A DNA stretch of 37,041 nt from the NCBI GenBank assembly GCA_035655155.1, contig DASRVH010000080.1, positions 1 through 37,041 of the forward strand. The letters are read 5' to 3'. Position numbers and translations under genes: made by a program. The stretch is from Lentisalinibacter sp035655155 (GTDB lineage: Bacteria; Pseudomonadota; Gammaproteobacteria; Steroidobacterales; Woeseiaceae). Within the stretch, counting starts at the first letter, position 1; the number at the start of each line of letters is the position of its first letter. This document shows, piece by piece, positions 18,170-26,265 of the stretch. The notes beneath the pieces are model-generated. The model was not told the DNA's origin, did not search any database, and worked only from the letters and a program-made list of their open reading frames with translations.

Positions 18170-20203
18170 GTGAAAGTCGTCGAGGAATTTCCAGAAGGCG
18201 TCAGGGTTTTCGAAAACGTCTGGATCCCCATGCGCGATGGCGTGCGGCTGGCGGCTCGCATCTGGATGCCCAGTGACGCAGAGGATGCGCCGGTCCCGGC
18301 GATCCTTGAATACATGCCCTACCGCAAGCGTGACTTCACCCGCCTGCGCGACGAGCCTCTGCACCACTACTTTGCCGGCCACGGCTATGCCGGTATCCGG
18401 CTGGACGTGCGCGGCACCGGGGACTCCGACGGCATCCTGCGCGACGAATACCTGGCCCAGGAGCAGGACGACGCCGTCGACGCCATCGAATGGATAACGA
18501 ACCAGCGCTGGTGCAGCGGCAACGTCGGCATGATCGGACTGTCCTGGTCCGGCTTCAATTCGCTGCAGGTGGCGGCCCGACGCCCGCCGGCGCTGAAGGC
18601 CATCATCACGATGTGCTCCACCGACGACCGTTACGCGGACGACGCCCACTACAAGGGCGGTTGCCTGCTTAACGAGAATCTCACCTGGGGATCGGCATTT
18701 TTCTCGCTGACCGCCTGTCCGCCCGATCCGGCGATATCCGGGGATGACTGGCGCAACAAGTGGCTGCAGCGACTGGAGAGCAATCGTCTTTTTCCCGCGG
18801 TATGGATGCAGCACCCCGATCGGGACGAGTACTGGAAGCACGGCTCGGTGTGCGAAAACTATGACGCGATCGAATGCGCCGTCTACGCCGTCGGCGGCTG
18901 GGCGGACGGCTATGTCAATGCCATCCCCCGCCTCATGGCAGGTCTGAAGGGCCCGAGAAAAGCGCTGATCGGCCCGTGGCCGCACGCCTTTCCGCACGTT
19001 GCGACGCCTGGACCGCGCATCGGTTTCTTCCAGGAGGCCGTCCGCTGGTGGGACTACTGGCTGAGGGGCGAGGACAACGGGATCATGGAGGAACCGGCGA
19101 TGCGCGCATGGATGGAGGAGTGGGTCCCGCCCGCGCCGTTCCACGACGAGCGTCCCGGCCGCTGGGTGGCCGAAGACAGCTGGCCGTCGCCCCGCATCGC
19201 GTCACGCCGCTGGTATCTCAACGTGCTCTCGCTGGGCGAGCGACCGGACGCGGAGGACCGTATGCGCCTGATCTCGCCGCAGACCACCGGCCTGCGCGGC
19301 GGCGACTTCTACGGTTTCGGCGCCGACGGTGACGCACCGCTGGACCAGCGCCCCGATGACGGCAAGTCGCTCGTGTTCGATTCCGATCCATTCACCGAAA
19401 CCCTGGAGATATTCGGCTCGCCGATTGTCACCCTGGAGCTCGCGGTGGACCGGCCGGTCGCAAACGTCATCGTACGATTGAACGATGTGGCACCCGACGG
19501 AGCCTCCGGTCGCGTCAGTTTCGGCGTGCTCAACCTGACCCACCGCAACGGTCACGAGCACCCGCAACCGCTGGAGCCGGGCCGACGTTACCGGGTTGCG
19601 ATCCGGTTGAACGACATTGCCTACTCCTTCGCGCCGGGCCACACCCTGCGGGTTGCCGTCTCCACCACCTACTGGCCCATGATATGGCCGGCACCGGAGC
19701 CGGTGGAGCTGACCGTGATCACCGGCGCAAGCGAACTCGAGCTGCCGGTACGCCCGCCCCGGGCCGAAGACGAGAACCTGCCGGGCTTCGAATCACCGGA
19801 GAGAGGTCCCGGGCCGGACCACACGCCGCTGGAATGGGCCGAGGCCCAGCGTATGATCGAGCTCGATCTCACCAATGAAGAGACCGTCTACACGACCTTC
19901 GGCGACGGAGGCGACTTCGGGGGCGCGGCTCTGGCCTGCATCGACGAGATCGACCTGACCGTCGGCTATACCGTGCGCAAGACGTTCCGTATCAATGCCT
20001 ACGATCCGCTCACGGCGCGAGCGGAGCTGGAGCAGAAGACGATTTTCCGGCGCGGTGACTGGCGCGTGCGCATCGAATGCCGCACCGCCCTGTCCGCGGA
20101 CAGGGAAAACTTCCGAATCCAGGCGAGCCTGGAGGCCTTCGAAGGCGGCGAGCAGGTCTCCCGGCGCGATTGGGACGAGACGCTCCCGCGCCGATTGCTC
20201 TGA
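18170..20203 (+). CDS. CocE/NonD family hydrolase (X-Pro dipeptidyl-peptidase S15-like)
   Basis: This 677-residue protein has an alpha/beta hydrolase domain with the CocE/PepX nucleophile motif GLSWSG (123-128; nucleophile Ser125). The expected N-terminal pattern RDGVRLAARIWMP and YMPYRKRD is present, with the C-terminal catalytic His in IGPWPHAFPH. From about residue 370 a jelly-roll beta domain follows (SPIVTLELAVDRPVANVIV, PGHTLRVAVSTTYWP). Relatives hydrolyse esters or X-Pro dipeptides. There is no signal peptide, so it is cytoplasmic, like the M20 enzyme before it. The start is GTG 18170, 33 bp after the M20 stop, without a good SD, consistent with translational coupling. The C-terminal 100 residues extend the usual family length. 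Confidence 0.87.
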   Translation: MKVVEEFPEGVRVFENVWIPMRDGVRLAARIWMPSDAEDAPVPAILEYMPYRKRDFTRLRDEPLHHYFAGHGYAGIRLDVRGTGDSDGILRDEYLAQEQDDAVDAIEWITNQRWCSGNVGMIGLSWSGFNSLQVAARRPPALKAIITMCSTDDRYADDAHYKGGCLLNENLTWGSAFFSLTACPPDPAISGDDWRNKWLQRLESNRLFPAVWMQHPDRDEYWKHGSVCENYDAIECAVYAVGGWADGYVNAIPRLMAGLKGPRKALIGPWPHAFPHVATPGPRIGFFQEAVRWWDYWLRGEDNGIMEEPAMRAWMEEWVPPAPFHDERPGRWVAEDSWPSPRIASRRWYLNVLSLGERPDAEDRMRLISPQTTGLRGGDFYGFGADGDAPLDQRPDDGKSLVFDSDPFTETLEIFGSPIVTLELAVDRPVANVIVRLNDVAPDGASGRVSFGVLNLTHRNGHEHPQPLEPGRRYRVAIRLNDIAYSFAPGHTLRVAVSTTYWPMIWPAPEPVELTVITGASELELPVRPPRAEDENLPGFESPERGPGPDHTPLEWAEAQRMIELDLTNEETVYTTFGDGGDFGGAALACIDEIDLTVGYTVRKTFRINAYDPLTARAELEQKTIFRRGDWRVRIECRTALSADRENFRIQASLEAFEGGEQVSRRDWDETLPRRLL

Positions 20204-20225
20204 ATCGAATCCGCCGCCGGGAATC

Positions 20226-20248
20226 AGCCCGATGCCCGAACGGGCTTT
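20226..20248 (+). terminator. weak intrinsic terminator candidate after the peptidase genes
   Basis: AGCCCG at 20226-20231 pairs with CGGGCT at 20241-20246 (nine-base loop), followed by TTTA. The stem is short and the T tract is only three, so efficiency is doubtful. It lies 22 bp after the CocE-like stop and directly against the convergent ATP-grasp stop codon. Confidence 0.35.
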
Positions 20249-21272
20249 ACAGGCCGTAACGGCCCCGCGCTGCCGCCAGGATCATGCCGAGCAGCTCCGG
20301 GTAGTCGTAGCCGGCCCAGCTCGCCATGAGTGCCATCTTGCCGTCGTGGGTCCAGGTCGGATTGAAATTGGGGTCGAGAAGACGCGGTACGCCGTCCGCG
20401 CCCGAACGGAAATCGATCCGGGCATAGTCGCGGAAGCCGAGGCGCTCGAACACCCAGGTGCTGTATTCCACCAGGCGGGCATAGGTCTCGTCGTCGAATT
20501 CCGCCTGCCTGAACTGCAGCGTCTGCCAGTACGGCGAGTCCGGATCAGTCTTGGAGCCGTAGGTGAGTATCGGCGGCAGTGACGGATCGAGCGCGCTGTA
20601 GTCGATCTCCAGCGGCGGCAGCACGGTGAACCCCTGCCCCGGGTTGCCGACCAGGCCGATCGTGTATTCCGGGCCGGTGAGGAAATCCTGAATCAGCGCC
20701 TGGGTCCAGTCGGTCTCCTCGGCCAGCCAGCGCAGGTAGGCCTCCGCCTCGGCCGCATCGTTGACCACGGCATCGCGGGTCACGCCTATGCTTCCACAGC
20801 CGCCGTTGGGCTTGATGATGGCCGGGTACAACTCGGGCCGCACCAGCGGATCCGAGCGCAGGTCGACCAGAGTCTCGTTGGGCACCGGAACCCCGTGGGC
20901 GGCGGCGAGCAGCCGCACCATCGCCTTGTCGCCGCACAGATGCATGGCCGCCGGCCCGGCACCCGTGTAGGGAATCTCCAGCAGCTCCAGCAATGCCGGG
21001 ACATTGGCCTCGTTGGCCAGGAGATTACGGTAACCGGTATCGCAGAAGTTGAGGGCGAGATCCGGCGGCTCCCGGCGCAGGTGATCGATCAGCTGCTCGT
21101 GGTCGCAGAGATGTCGTGCGGTATATCCGTCAAGACCATCCACCGCCGAGAGTACCCGATCGGCCGCATCGACGTCGTCCGGGCTGATCCGGCCATCGAT
21201 ACCGTGTTTATAGGGTATGACGGGATCGCCACTCAGCAGGACGATATCGAGCTGGTTACGTTGCCGGGTCAT
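20247..21272 (-). CDS. D-Ala-D-Ala ligase-like ATP-grasp protein
   Basis: This 341-residue protein has Ddl-like architecture: ANEANVPALLELLEIPYTGAG (87-107, quoted in part as EIPYTGAG), a glycine-rich ATP loop KPNGGCGSIGV (154-164), GPEYTIGLVG (200-209) and the Mg-binding end ARIDF...LLDPNFNPTW (285-307). Ddl enzymes normally read LEINTxPG there. Here the key Glu is Asp300 followed by Pro-Asn, and the second half is NFNPTW, so substrate specificity probably differs from D-Ala-D-Ala. There is no N-terminal Ddl signature (GGxSxEhxVS). I chose ATG 21272 (MTRQRNQLDIV) because it starts at the first strand; the frame is open for 27 more codons. It is a cytoplasmic ligase of unknown product, convergent with the peptidase run. 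Confidence 0.8.
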   Translation of the reverse strand: MTRQRNQLDIVLLSGDPVIPYKHGIDGRISPDDVDAADRVLSAVDGLDGYTARHLCDHEQLIDHLRREPPDLALNFCDTGYRNLLANEANVPALLELLEIPYTGAGPAAMHLCGDKAMVRLLAAAHGVPVPNETLVDLRSDPLVRPELYPAIIKPNGGCGSIGVTRDAVVNDAAEAEAYLRWLAEETDWTQALIQDFLTGPEYTIGLVGNPGQGFTVLPPLEIDYSALDPSLPPILTYGSKTDPDSPYWQTLQFRQAEFDDETYARLVEYSTWVFERLGFRDYARIDFRSGADGVPRLLDPNFNPTWTHDGKMALMASWAGYDYPELLGMILAAARGRYGL

Positions 21273-21390
21273 GGTCGTTGCTCGCTCACCGGATACTGGC
21301 TTACTCGCTTTCCTGCCGGCCAGCTTGGCAGAACCGGGCCGGCATTGCAGCACTCCGGTGTCGACGTAGTAGCCGTCGGCGCGCCTGCGC

Positions 21391-21396
21391 TATGAT
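21391..21396 (+). promoter_or_regulatory. candidate -10 of the formate dehydrogenase operon
   Basis: TATGAT is a near-consensus -10 hexamer and lies 73 bp before the first start codon of the operon. No matching -35 is seen at 16-18 bp (the sequence there is GTAGTAGCC), so an activator would be expected if it is used. Confidence 0.3.
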
Positions 21397-21468
21397 GGAC
21401 CGAGACAGTGGCGCGTCGTCTCCTCCGGAGCCGAACGTGCCGATTGCGACCGGTCCCCGAGAGGTCTC

Positions 21469-23172
21469 ATGCGCCCAGACAACCCGAGGAGCACGCGCCC
21501 GCGTCATCCCGGTTCCGGGCGAGGCCGGACCCGGCATGTCCCACGGGGTCGTCAGGTCGATGCGGATGCCCTGGCCGAGATCCGCACACTGCTGGACGGG
21601 CAGTCACTGCGACGCGACCTCCTGATCGAGCACCTGCACCGCATCCAGGACCGCTTCGGCTGTCTGTCGCCTTCCCACCTGGCAGCGCTGGCCGAGTACA
21701 TGAACCTGCCGCTCGCCGAGGTCTACGAGGTGGCGACCTTCTACGCCCATTTCGACGTACTCGGCGACGGCGAGGAGGCGCCACCTCCCGTGACCATCCG
21801 GGTCTGCGACAGCCTGACCTGCCGGATCATGGGGGCGACCGAGCTGCGCGAGGCGCTGCAGCGCGACGCGGGGGCCGATGTCCGCGTCCTTCGTGCCCCT
21901 TGCGTCGGGCGCTGCGATCATGCGCCCGTGGCCGTGGTCGGCCGGCGCCAGATCGACCGCGCCGATGCGGCGACGGCACTCGAGGCGGCGCATGGCGGGC
22001 GCACCGAGCCGGACCTGCCGGACTACGTCGACCTGGACGCCTATCGGCAGGCGGGCGGATTCCGGACGCTCGAGCGCTGCCTGGACGGCGGGCTGGAGCG
22101 GGACGCCGTACTCGCCGAACTCGAGCGGGGCGCGTTGCGCGGCCTCGGTGGCGCCGGCTTCCCGACGGCGCGCAAGTGGCACATCGTTCGCTCCCGGCCC
22201 GCCCCTCGACTCATGGCCGTCAACGCCGACGAAGGCGAGCCGGGCACGTTCAAGGACCGGTTCTATCTCGAGCGCGATCCGATGCGCTTCCTGGAGGGCG
22301 TGCTGATCGGCGCCTGGGCGATCGAGGCGGAAGCCGTCTACATCTACCTGCGGGACGAGTACCCCGCGATCCGGTCCCTATTGCTGACCGAACTGCCGAA
22401 GCTGGAATCCGCCGGGCTCATGCGCCACACGAGCATGCACCTTCGCCGCGGCGCAGGTGCCTATATCTGCGGCGAAGAGTCCGCCATGATCGAGTCCATC
22501 GAGGGCAAGCGCGGCCTGCCGAGACTCCGCCCGCCCTACGTCGCGGAGGCCGGGCTGTTCGGGCTGCCGACGCTGGTGCAGAACGTCGAGACCCTCTACT
22601 GGGTGCGGGACATCCTCGAGAAAGGCGGCGACTGGGCCGCCGGTCACGGACGTAACGACGGCGTCGGACTGCGCAGCTATTCCGTATCGGGGCGGGTGCG
22701 CGAACCGGGCGTGAAGCAGGCGCCGGCAGGAATCAGCGTACGCGAACTCATCGACGAGTACTGCGGCGGCATGCAGGAGGGACACACGCTCAAGGCCTAC
22801 CTGCCGGGCGGCGCATCGGGCGGCATCCTGCCGGCCCGGCTCGATTACCTGCCGCTCGATTTCGGCCGCCTGGAGGAACACGGCGCGATCATCGGCTCGC
22901 ATGCCGTGATCGTCCTGTCCGACCGGGACAGCGTAAAGGACGCTGCGCTGAATCTGATGCGCTTCTTCGAGGACGAAAGCTGCGGCCAGTGCACGCCATG
23001 CCGCGTCGGCACCGAGAAGGCCGTCGCCCTCATGAGCCGGCCGGTCTGGGACGAGCCGCTGCTCAGCGCTCTGGCGCAGACCATGGCGGATGCATCCATC
23101 TGCGGTCTGGGCCAGGCCGCACCCAATCCCCTGCGCTGCGTGCTCGAGTATTTTCCCGAGGAACTCGAATGA
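21469..23172 (+). CDS. NAD-dependent formate dehydrogenase diaphorase subunit, NuoE-NuoF fusion
   Basis: This 567-residue fusion pairs an N-terminal NuoE/FdsG thioredoxin-like [2Fe-2S] domain with a NuoF/FdsB domain. The [2Fe-2S] ligands are Cys113 and Cys118 (CDSLTC) and Cys145 and Cys149 (CVGRC). The NuoF part carries the FMN loop GLGGAGFPTARKW from 225, the NADH site NADEGEPGTFKD from 252 and the [4Fe-4S] ligands Cys505, Cys508, Cys511 (CGQCTPC) and Cys545. It passes electrons from the catalytic subunit through FMN to NAD+ in the cytoplasm. GAGG sits five bases before the ATG. The first 30 residues are basic and probably disordered. Its stop overlaps the start of the catalytic subunit (ATGA). 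In many bacteria these two domains are separate genes (fdsG, fdsB). Confidence 0.92.
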   Translation: MRPDNPRSTRPRHPGSGRGRTRHVPRGRQVDADALAEIRTLLDGQSLRRDLLIEHLHRIQDRFGCLSPSHLAALAEYMNLPLAEVYEVATFYAHFDVLGDGEEAPPPVTIRVCDSLTCRIMGATELREALQRDAGADVRVLRAPCVGRCDHAPVAVVGRRQIDRADAATALEAAHGGRTEPDLPDYVDLDAYRQAGGFRTLERCLDGGLERDAVLAELERGALRGLGGAGFPTARKWHIVRSRPAPRLMAVNADEGEPGTFKDRFYLERDPMRFLEGVLIGAWAIEAEAVYIYLRDEYPAIRSLLLTELPKLESAGLMRHTSMHLRRGAGAYICGEESAMIESIEGKRGLPRLRPPYVAEAGLFGLPTLVQNVETLYWVRDILEKGGDWAAGHGRNDGVGLRSYSVSGRVREPGVKQAPAGISVRELIDEYCGGMQEGHTLKAYLPGGASGGILPARLDYLPLDFGRLEEHGAIIGSHAVIVLSDRDSVKDAALNLMRFFEDESCGQCTPCRVGTEKAVALMSRPVWDEPLLSALAQTMADASICGLGQAAPNPLRCVLEYFPEELE

Positions 23173-25940
23173 CCGCGCCGGTCCGCTTCACGCTGGACGG
23201 CGTGCAGGTCGAGGCGCGCGCAAGCGAGACGATCTGGTCCGTCGCGAAACGCCACGGCACCGTCATCCCCCACCTGTGCCATGCGGATGCGACGGGCTAC
23301 CGGGCCGACGGCAACTGCCGTCTGTGCATGGTGGAGATCGAGGGCGAGCGCGTCCTCGCCGCCTCCTGCGCGAGACTCCCGGCCGACGGCATGGAAGTGT
23401 CCACCGACAGCCCCCGCGCCCGTGCCGCGCGCGCCGGCGTGCTGGAGTTGTTACTGGCCGACCAGCCGCCGCGGGACATGGCTCCCGACCCGGAATCGCG
23501 ATTCTGGCACTGGGCGGAATCGATGGACGTCAGGTCGAGCCGGTACCCGCAGCGCACCGCGCCCGTGCCGGACGCCAGCCATCCCGCCATGCACGTGCGC
23601 CTCGATGCGTGCATCCATTGCACCCTCTGCGTGCGGGCGTGCCGGGAGGTACAGGTCAACGACGTCATCGGCATGGCCCACCGCGGTATCGGCTCGAAGG
23701 TCGTGTTCGATTTCGACGATCCGATGGGCGACAGCACCTGTGTGGCCTGTGGGGAATGCGTGCAGGCCTGCCCGACGGGTGCACTGATCGAGGCGGCACT
23801 GGTCGACGAGCGCGGCGTGGGCCGCGACGAGTCTTTCAAAGAGGTGCACAGCGTCTGCCCCTATTGCGGCGTCGGCTGTCAGATCGCCTACCGGGTGGCG
23901 GACAACGAGATCCGTGCGGTGAACGGACGCGACGGCCCGGCCAACGCCAACCGGCTCTGCGTGAAGGGCCGCTTCGGATTCGACTACGTGAGCCATCCGC
24001 ACCGGCTGACGCAGCCATTGATCCGCCGTGACGACGCGCCGAAGGCATCCGATTGCGACGTCGATCCGGCCGATCCCTGGACCCATTTCCGTACGGCCAC
24101 CTGGGAGGAGGCCCTCGATCGGGCGGCCGGTGGATTCTCGCGCATCCGCGACCGCGACGGCGCGGATGCGCTGGCCGGCTTCGGCTCGGCGAAGTGCTCG
24201 AACGAGGAAGCCTACCTGTTCCAGAAACTGGTGCGGACCGGCTTCGGCACCAACAACGTCGATCACTGCACCCGCTTGTGCCATGCCTCGTCGGTTGCGG
24301 CACTCATGGAGGGCATCGGCTCGGCGGCGGTCACCGCCCCGTTCACCGCCTGCGCCGACGCCGACGTGATCCTGGTGACCGGCGCGAATCCCACCGAGAA
24401 CCACCCGGTGGCAGCCACCTTCTTCAAGCAGGCGGCGAAAGAGCGGACGCTGATCGTCATGGATCCCCGCGGCCAGGCGCTGAAGCGTCACGCGACCCAC
24501 ATGCTTCAGTTCCGGCCGGGTAGCGATGTAGCGCTGCTGAACGCCATGCTCAACGTCATCGTCACAGAGGGACTCTACGACCGCTCCTACGTCGAGCAAC
24601 ATACCGAGGGCTTCGCGGACCTCGAGCGCAATCTCGAGGAATTCACACCGGAGTCGATGGCCGCCGTGTGCGGCATCGATCCGGATACCATCCGGCTGGT
24701 CGCCCGTACCTACGCGAAAGCCGAGCGCGCAATCATCTTCTGGGGCATGGGCATCTCCCAGCACGTGCACGGGACGGACAACGCGCGCTGCCTGATTGCG
24801 CTCGCGATGATCACCGGCCATGTCGGCCGACCGGGGACGGGGCTGCACCCGCTGCGCGGCCAGAACAACGTGCAGGGCGCATCGGACGCGGGCCTGATCC
24901 CCATGGTCTACCCGGACTACCAGCCGGTCGACGACGACGACGTGCGCCGGCGATTCCAGAACGTCTGGGGCACGCCGCTCGAACCCGCAGCCGGGCTGAC
25001 GGTGGTCGAGATCATGCATGCGATTCGCGACGGTGATGTGCGAGGCATGTACATCATGGGCGAGAACCCCGCCATGTCCGACCCCGACGCCGACAATGCC
25101 CGGGCGGCTCTCGCGAAGCTCGAACACCTGGTGGTACAGGACCTGTTCCTGACCGAGACCGCCTTTCACGCCGACGTGGTGCTGCCGGCCTCGGCATGGC
25201 CGGAGAAAGACGGCACGGTCACCAATACCAACCGCCAGATACAGATGGGGCGCCGTGCGCTGGAGCCGCCCGGCGATGCACGGCAGGATCTCTGGATCGT
25301 CGAGCAGATGGGCCGGCGCCTCGGTCTGGACTGGCATTACGGCGGGCCCGCCGAGGTTCACGCCGAGATGCAGTCGGTCATGGGATCGCTGGACAACATC
25401 TCCTGGCAACGCCTCGCCGCGGAGAGCGCCGTGACCTACCCCTGCGAAGCGCCGGATGCGGCCGGCAAAGCGGTGGTGTTCGAGGACGGATTCCCCACCG
25501 ACAGCGGCCGCGCGCGGCTCGTGCCGGCCGACCTGGTGCCGCCCGATGAGCTGCCGGACGAGCAATATCCACTCATCCTGACCACCGGTCGACAGCTCGA
25601 GCACTGGCACACAGGGGCACTGACCCGCCGTTCGCATGTGCTCGACGCCCTCGAACCGGAAGCCGTCGCCAGCGTGTCGCCGTCGGAACTGCGCCGGTTC
25701 GGCCTGGAGCCGGGCGCCCGGGTGCGCATACAGACGCGTCGCGGGCATATCGAGCTGACCGTCCGCGCCGATCCGGCCGTGCCGGCCGGTGTCGTCTTCG
25801 TGCCCTTCTGCTACGCGGAAGCGCCGGCTAATGCCCTCACCAACCCGGCCCTCGATCCGTTCGGGAAAATACCGGAGTTCAAATTCTGCGCGGCACGCCT
25901 GGAGCGCTCGGAGACGGCCTCGGCGGCACGCGCCGAATGA
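23169..25940 (+). CDS. formate dehydrogenase catalytic (alpha) subunit, Mo/W-bisMGD
   Basis: This 923-residue FdsA/FdhA-type subunit oxidises formate to CO2. An N-terminal [2Fe-2S] domain uses Cys37, Cys50, Cys53 and Cys67. A two-cluster ferredoxin domain follows with Cys148/151/154/158 and Cys191/194/197/201. The MopB domain has the [4Fe-4S] motif CPYCGVGC (230-237) and the catalytic pair Cys371-His372 (CTRLCHASS), so it is a cysteine rather than selenocysteine enzyme. The C-terminal molybdopterin-dinucleotide domain is present (LILTTGRQLEHWHTG). The His-Cys3 cluster motif usual between the first two domains in FdsA and NuoG is not visible; that stretch reads LLLADQPPRDMAPDPES. It is translationally coupled to the NuoEF fusion. 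No fdhD, fdsD or molybdenum-cofactor genes are nearby. Confidence 0.93.
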   Translation: MTAPVRFTLDGVQVEARASETIWSVAKRHGTVIPHLCHADATGYRADGNCRLCMVEIEGERVLAASCARLPADGMEVSTDSPRARAARAGVLELLLADQPPRDMAPDPESRFWHWAESMDVRSSRYPQRTAPVPDASHPAMHVRLDACIHCTLCVRACREVQVNDVIGMAHRGIGSKVVFDFDDPMGDSTCVACGECVQACPTGALIEAALVDERGVGRDESFKEVHSVCPYCGVGCQIAYRVADNEIRAVNGRDGPANANRLCVKGRFGFDYVSHPHRLTQPLIRRDDAPKASDCDVDPADPWTHFRTATWEEALDRAAGGFSRIRDRDGADALAGFGSAKCSNEEAYLFQKLVRTGFGTNNVDHCTRLCHASSVAALMEGIGSAAVTAPFTACADADVILVTGANPTENHPVAATFFKQAAKERTLIVMDPRGQALKRHATHMLQFRPGSDVALLNAMLNVIVTEGLYDRSYVEQHTEGFADLERNLEEFTPESMAAVCGIDPDTIRLVARTYAKAERAIIFWGMGISQHVHGTDNARCLIALAMITGHVGRPGTGLHPLRGQNNVQGASDAGLIPMVYPDYQPVDDDDVRRRFQNVWGTPLEPAAGLTVVEIMHAIRDGDVRGMYIMGENPAMSDPDADNARAALAKLEHLVVQDLFLTETAFHADVVLPASAWPEKDGTVTNTNRQIQMGRRALEPPGDARQDLWIVEQMGRRLGLDWHYGGPAEVHAEMQSVMGSLDNISWQRLAAESAVTYPCEAPDAAGKAVVFEDGFPTDSGRARLVPADLVPPDELPDEQYPLILTTGRQLEHWHTGALTRRSHVLDALEPEAVASVSPSELRRFGLEPGARVRIQTRRGHIELTVRADPAVPAGVVFVPFCYAEAPANALTNPALDPFGKIPEFKFCAARLERSETASAARAE

Positions 25941-26265
25941 CCGGAGAGGCGGGCGGCGTCAGCCGATCCGGGACGGAACGGGCGGTTTTGCCGTCGGTTG
26001 CGCACGGCTTTTGCGCTGGTCGACCCGGGTCCGGCTGCCACGATCGTCGAATCAAAGGGTTGCCGGACGCTTCGGAAAACCTTTTTGACCCGGACGCATT
26101 TTCGGGTAACTTCGGATAGTCCCTGGACTGCTCCAAATTCGCCACCGCATGCACGCGTGGCGACGGCCTCCTTTTGTCCGCAGCACGCGCGGACCGGTGA
26201 GCCGGGGGGCCTCATTTGTCGCGCCAGCGCCGCAGCAGCGTCGTATCAACATAGAGCGAGAACCC
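25941..26265. other. 325-bp intergenic region after formate dehydrogenase
   Basis: No convincing gene is seen. A 60-codon frame beginning with the ATG that overlaps the alpha-subunit stop (25937) has no FdsD-like sequence and is low-complexity. The region holds the terminator candidate at 25990-26012 and a promoter-like TTGACC at 26085-26090 with TAACTT at 26107-26112 (16-bp spacer), which could serve the gene at 26266. The sequence between 26149 and 26265 is open in the frame of that gene but looks non-coding in composition. Confidence 0.5.
25990..26012 (+). terminator. intrinsic terminator candidate of the formate dehydrogenase operon
   Basis: GCCGT (25990-25994) pairs with ACGGC (26004-26008) across a nine-base loop and is followed by TTTT then G. 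It lies 50 bp after the alpha-subunit stop. The five-pair stem is short. Confidence 0.4.

Noticed and set aside
24279..24284. Selenocysteine in formate dehydrogenase
   Set aside because: The catalytic codon is TGC (Cys371) followed by His372; there is no in-frame TGA.
23451..25748. 765-codon frame opposite formate dehydrogenase alpha
   Set aside because: Antisense of conserved cofactor motifs; no independent support.
25937..26119. 60-codon frame with ATG overlapping the alpha-subunit stop, as a possible fdsD
   Set aside because: The overlap is attractive, but the peptide lacks the delta-subunit pattern, is Gly/Arg-rich and contains the terminator candidate.
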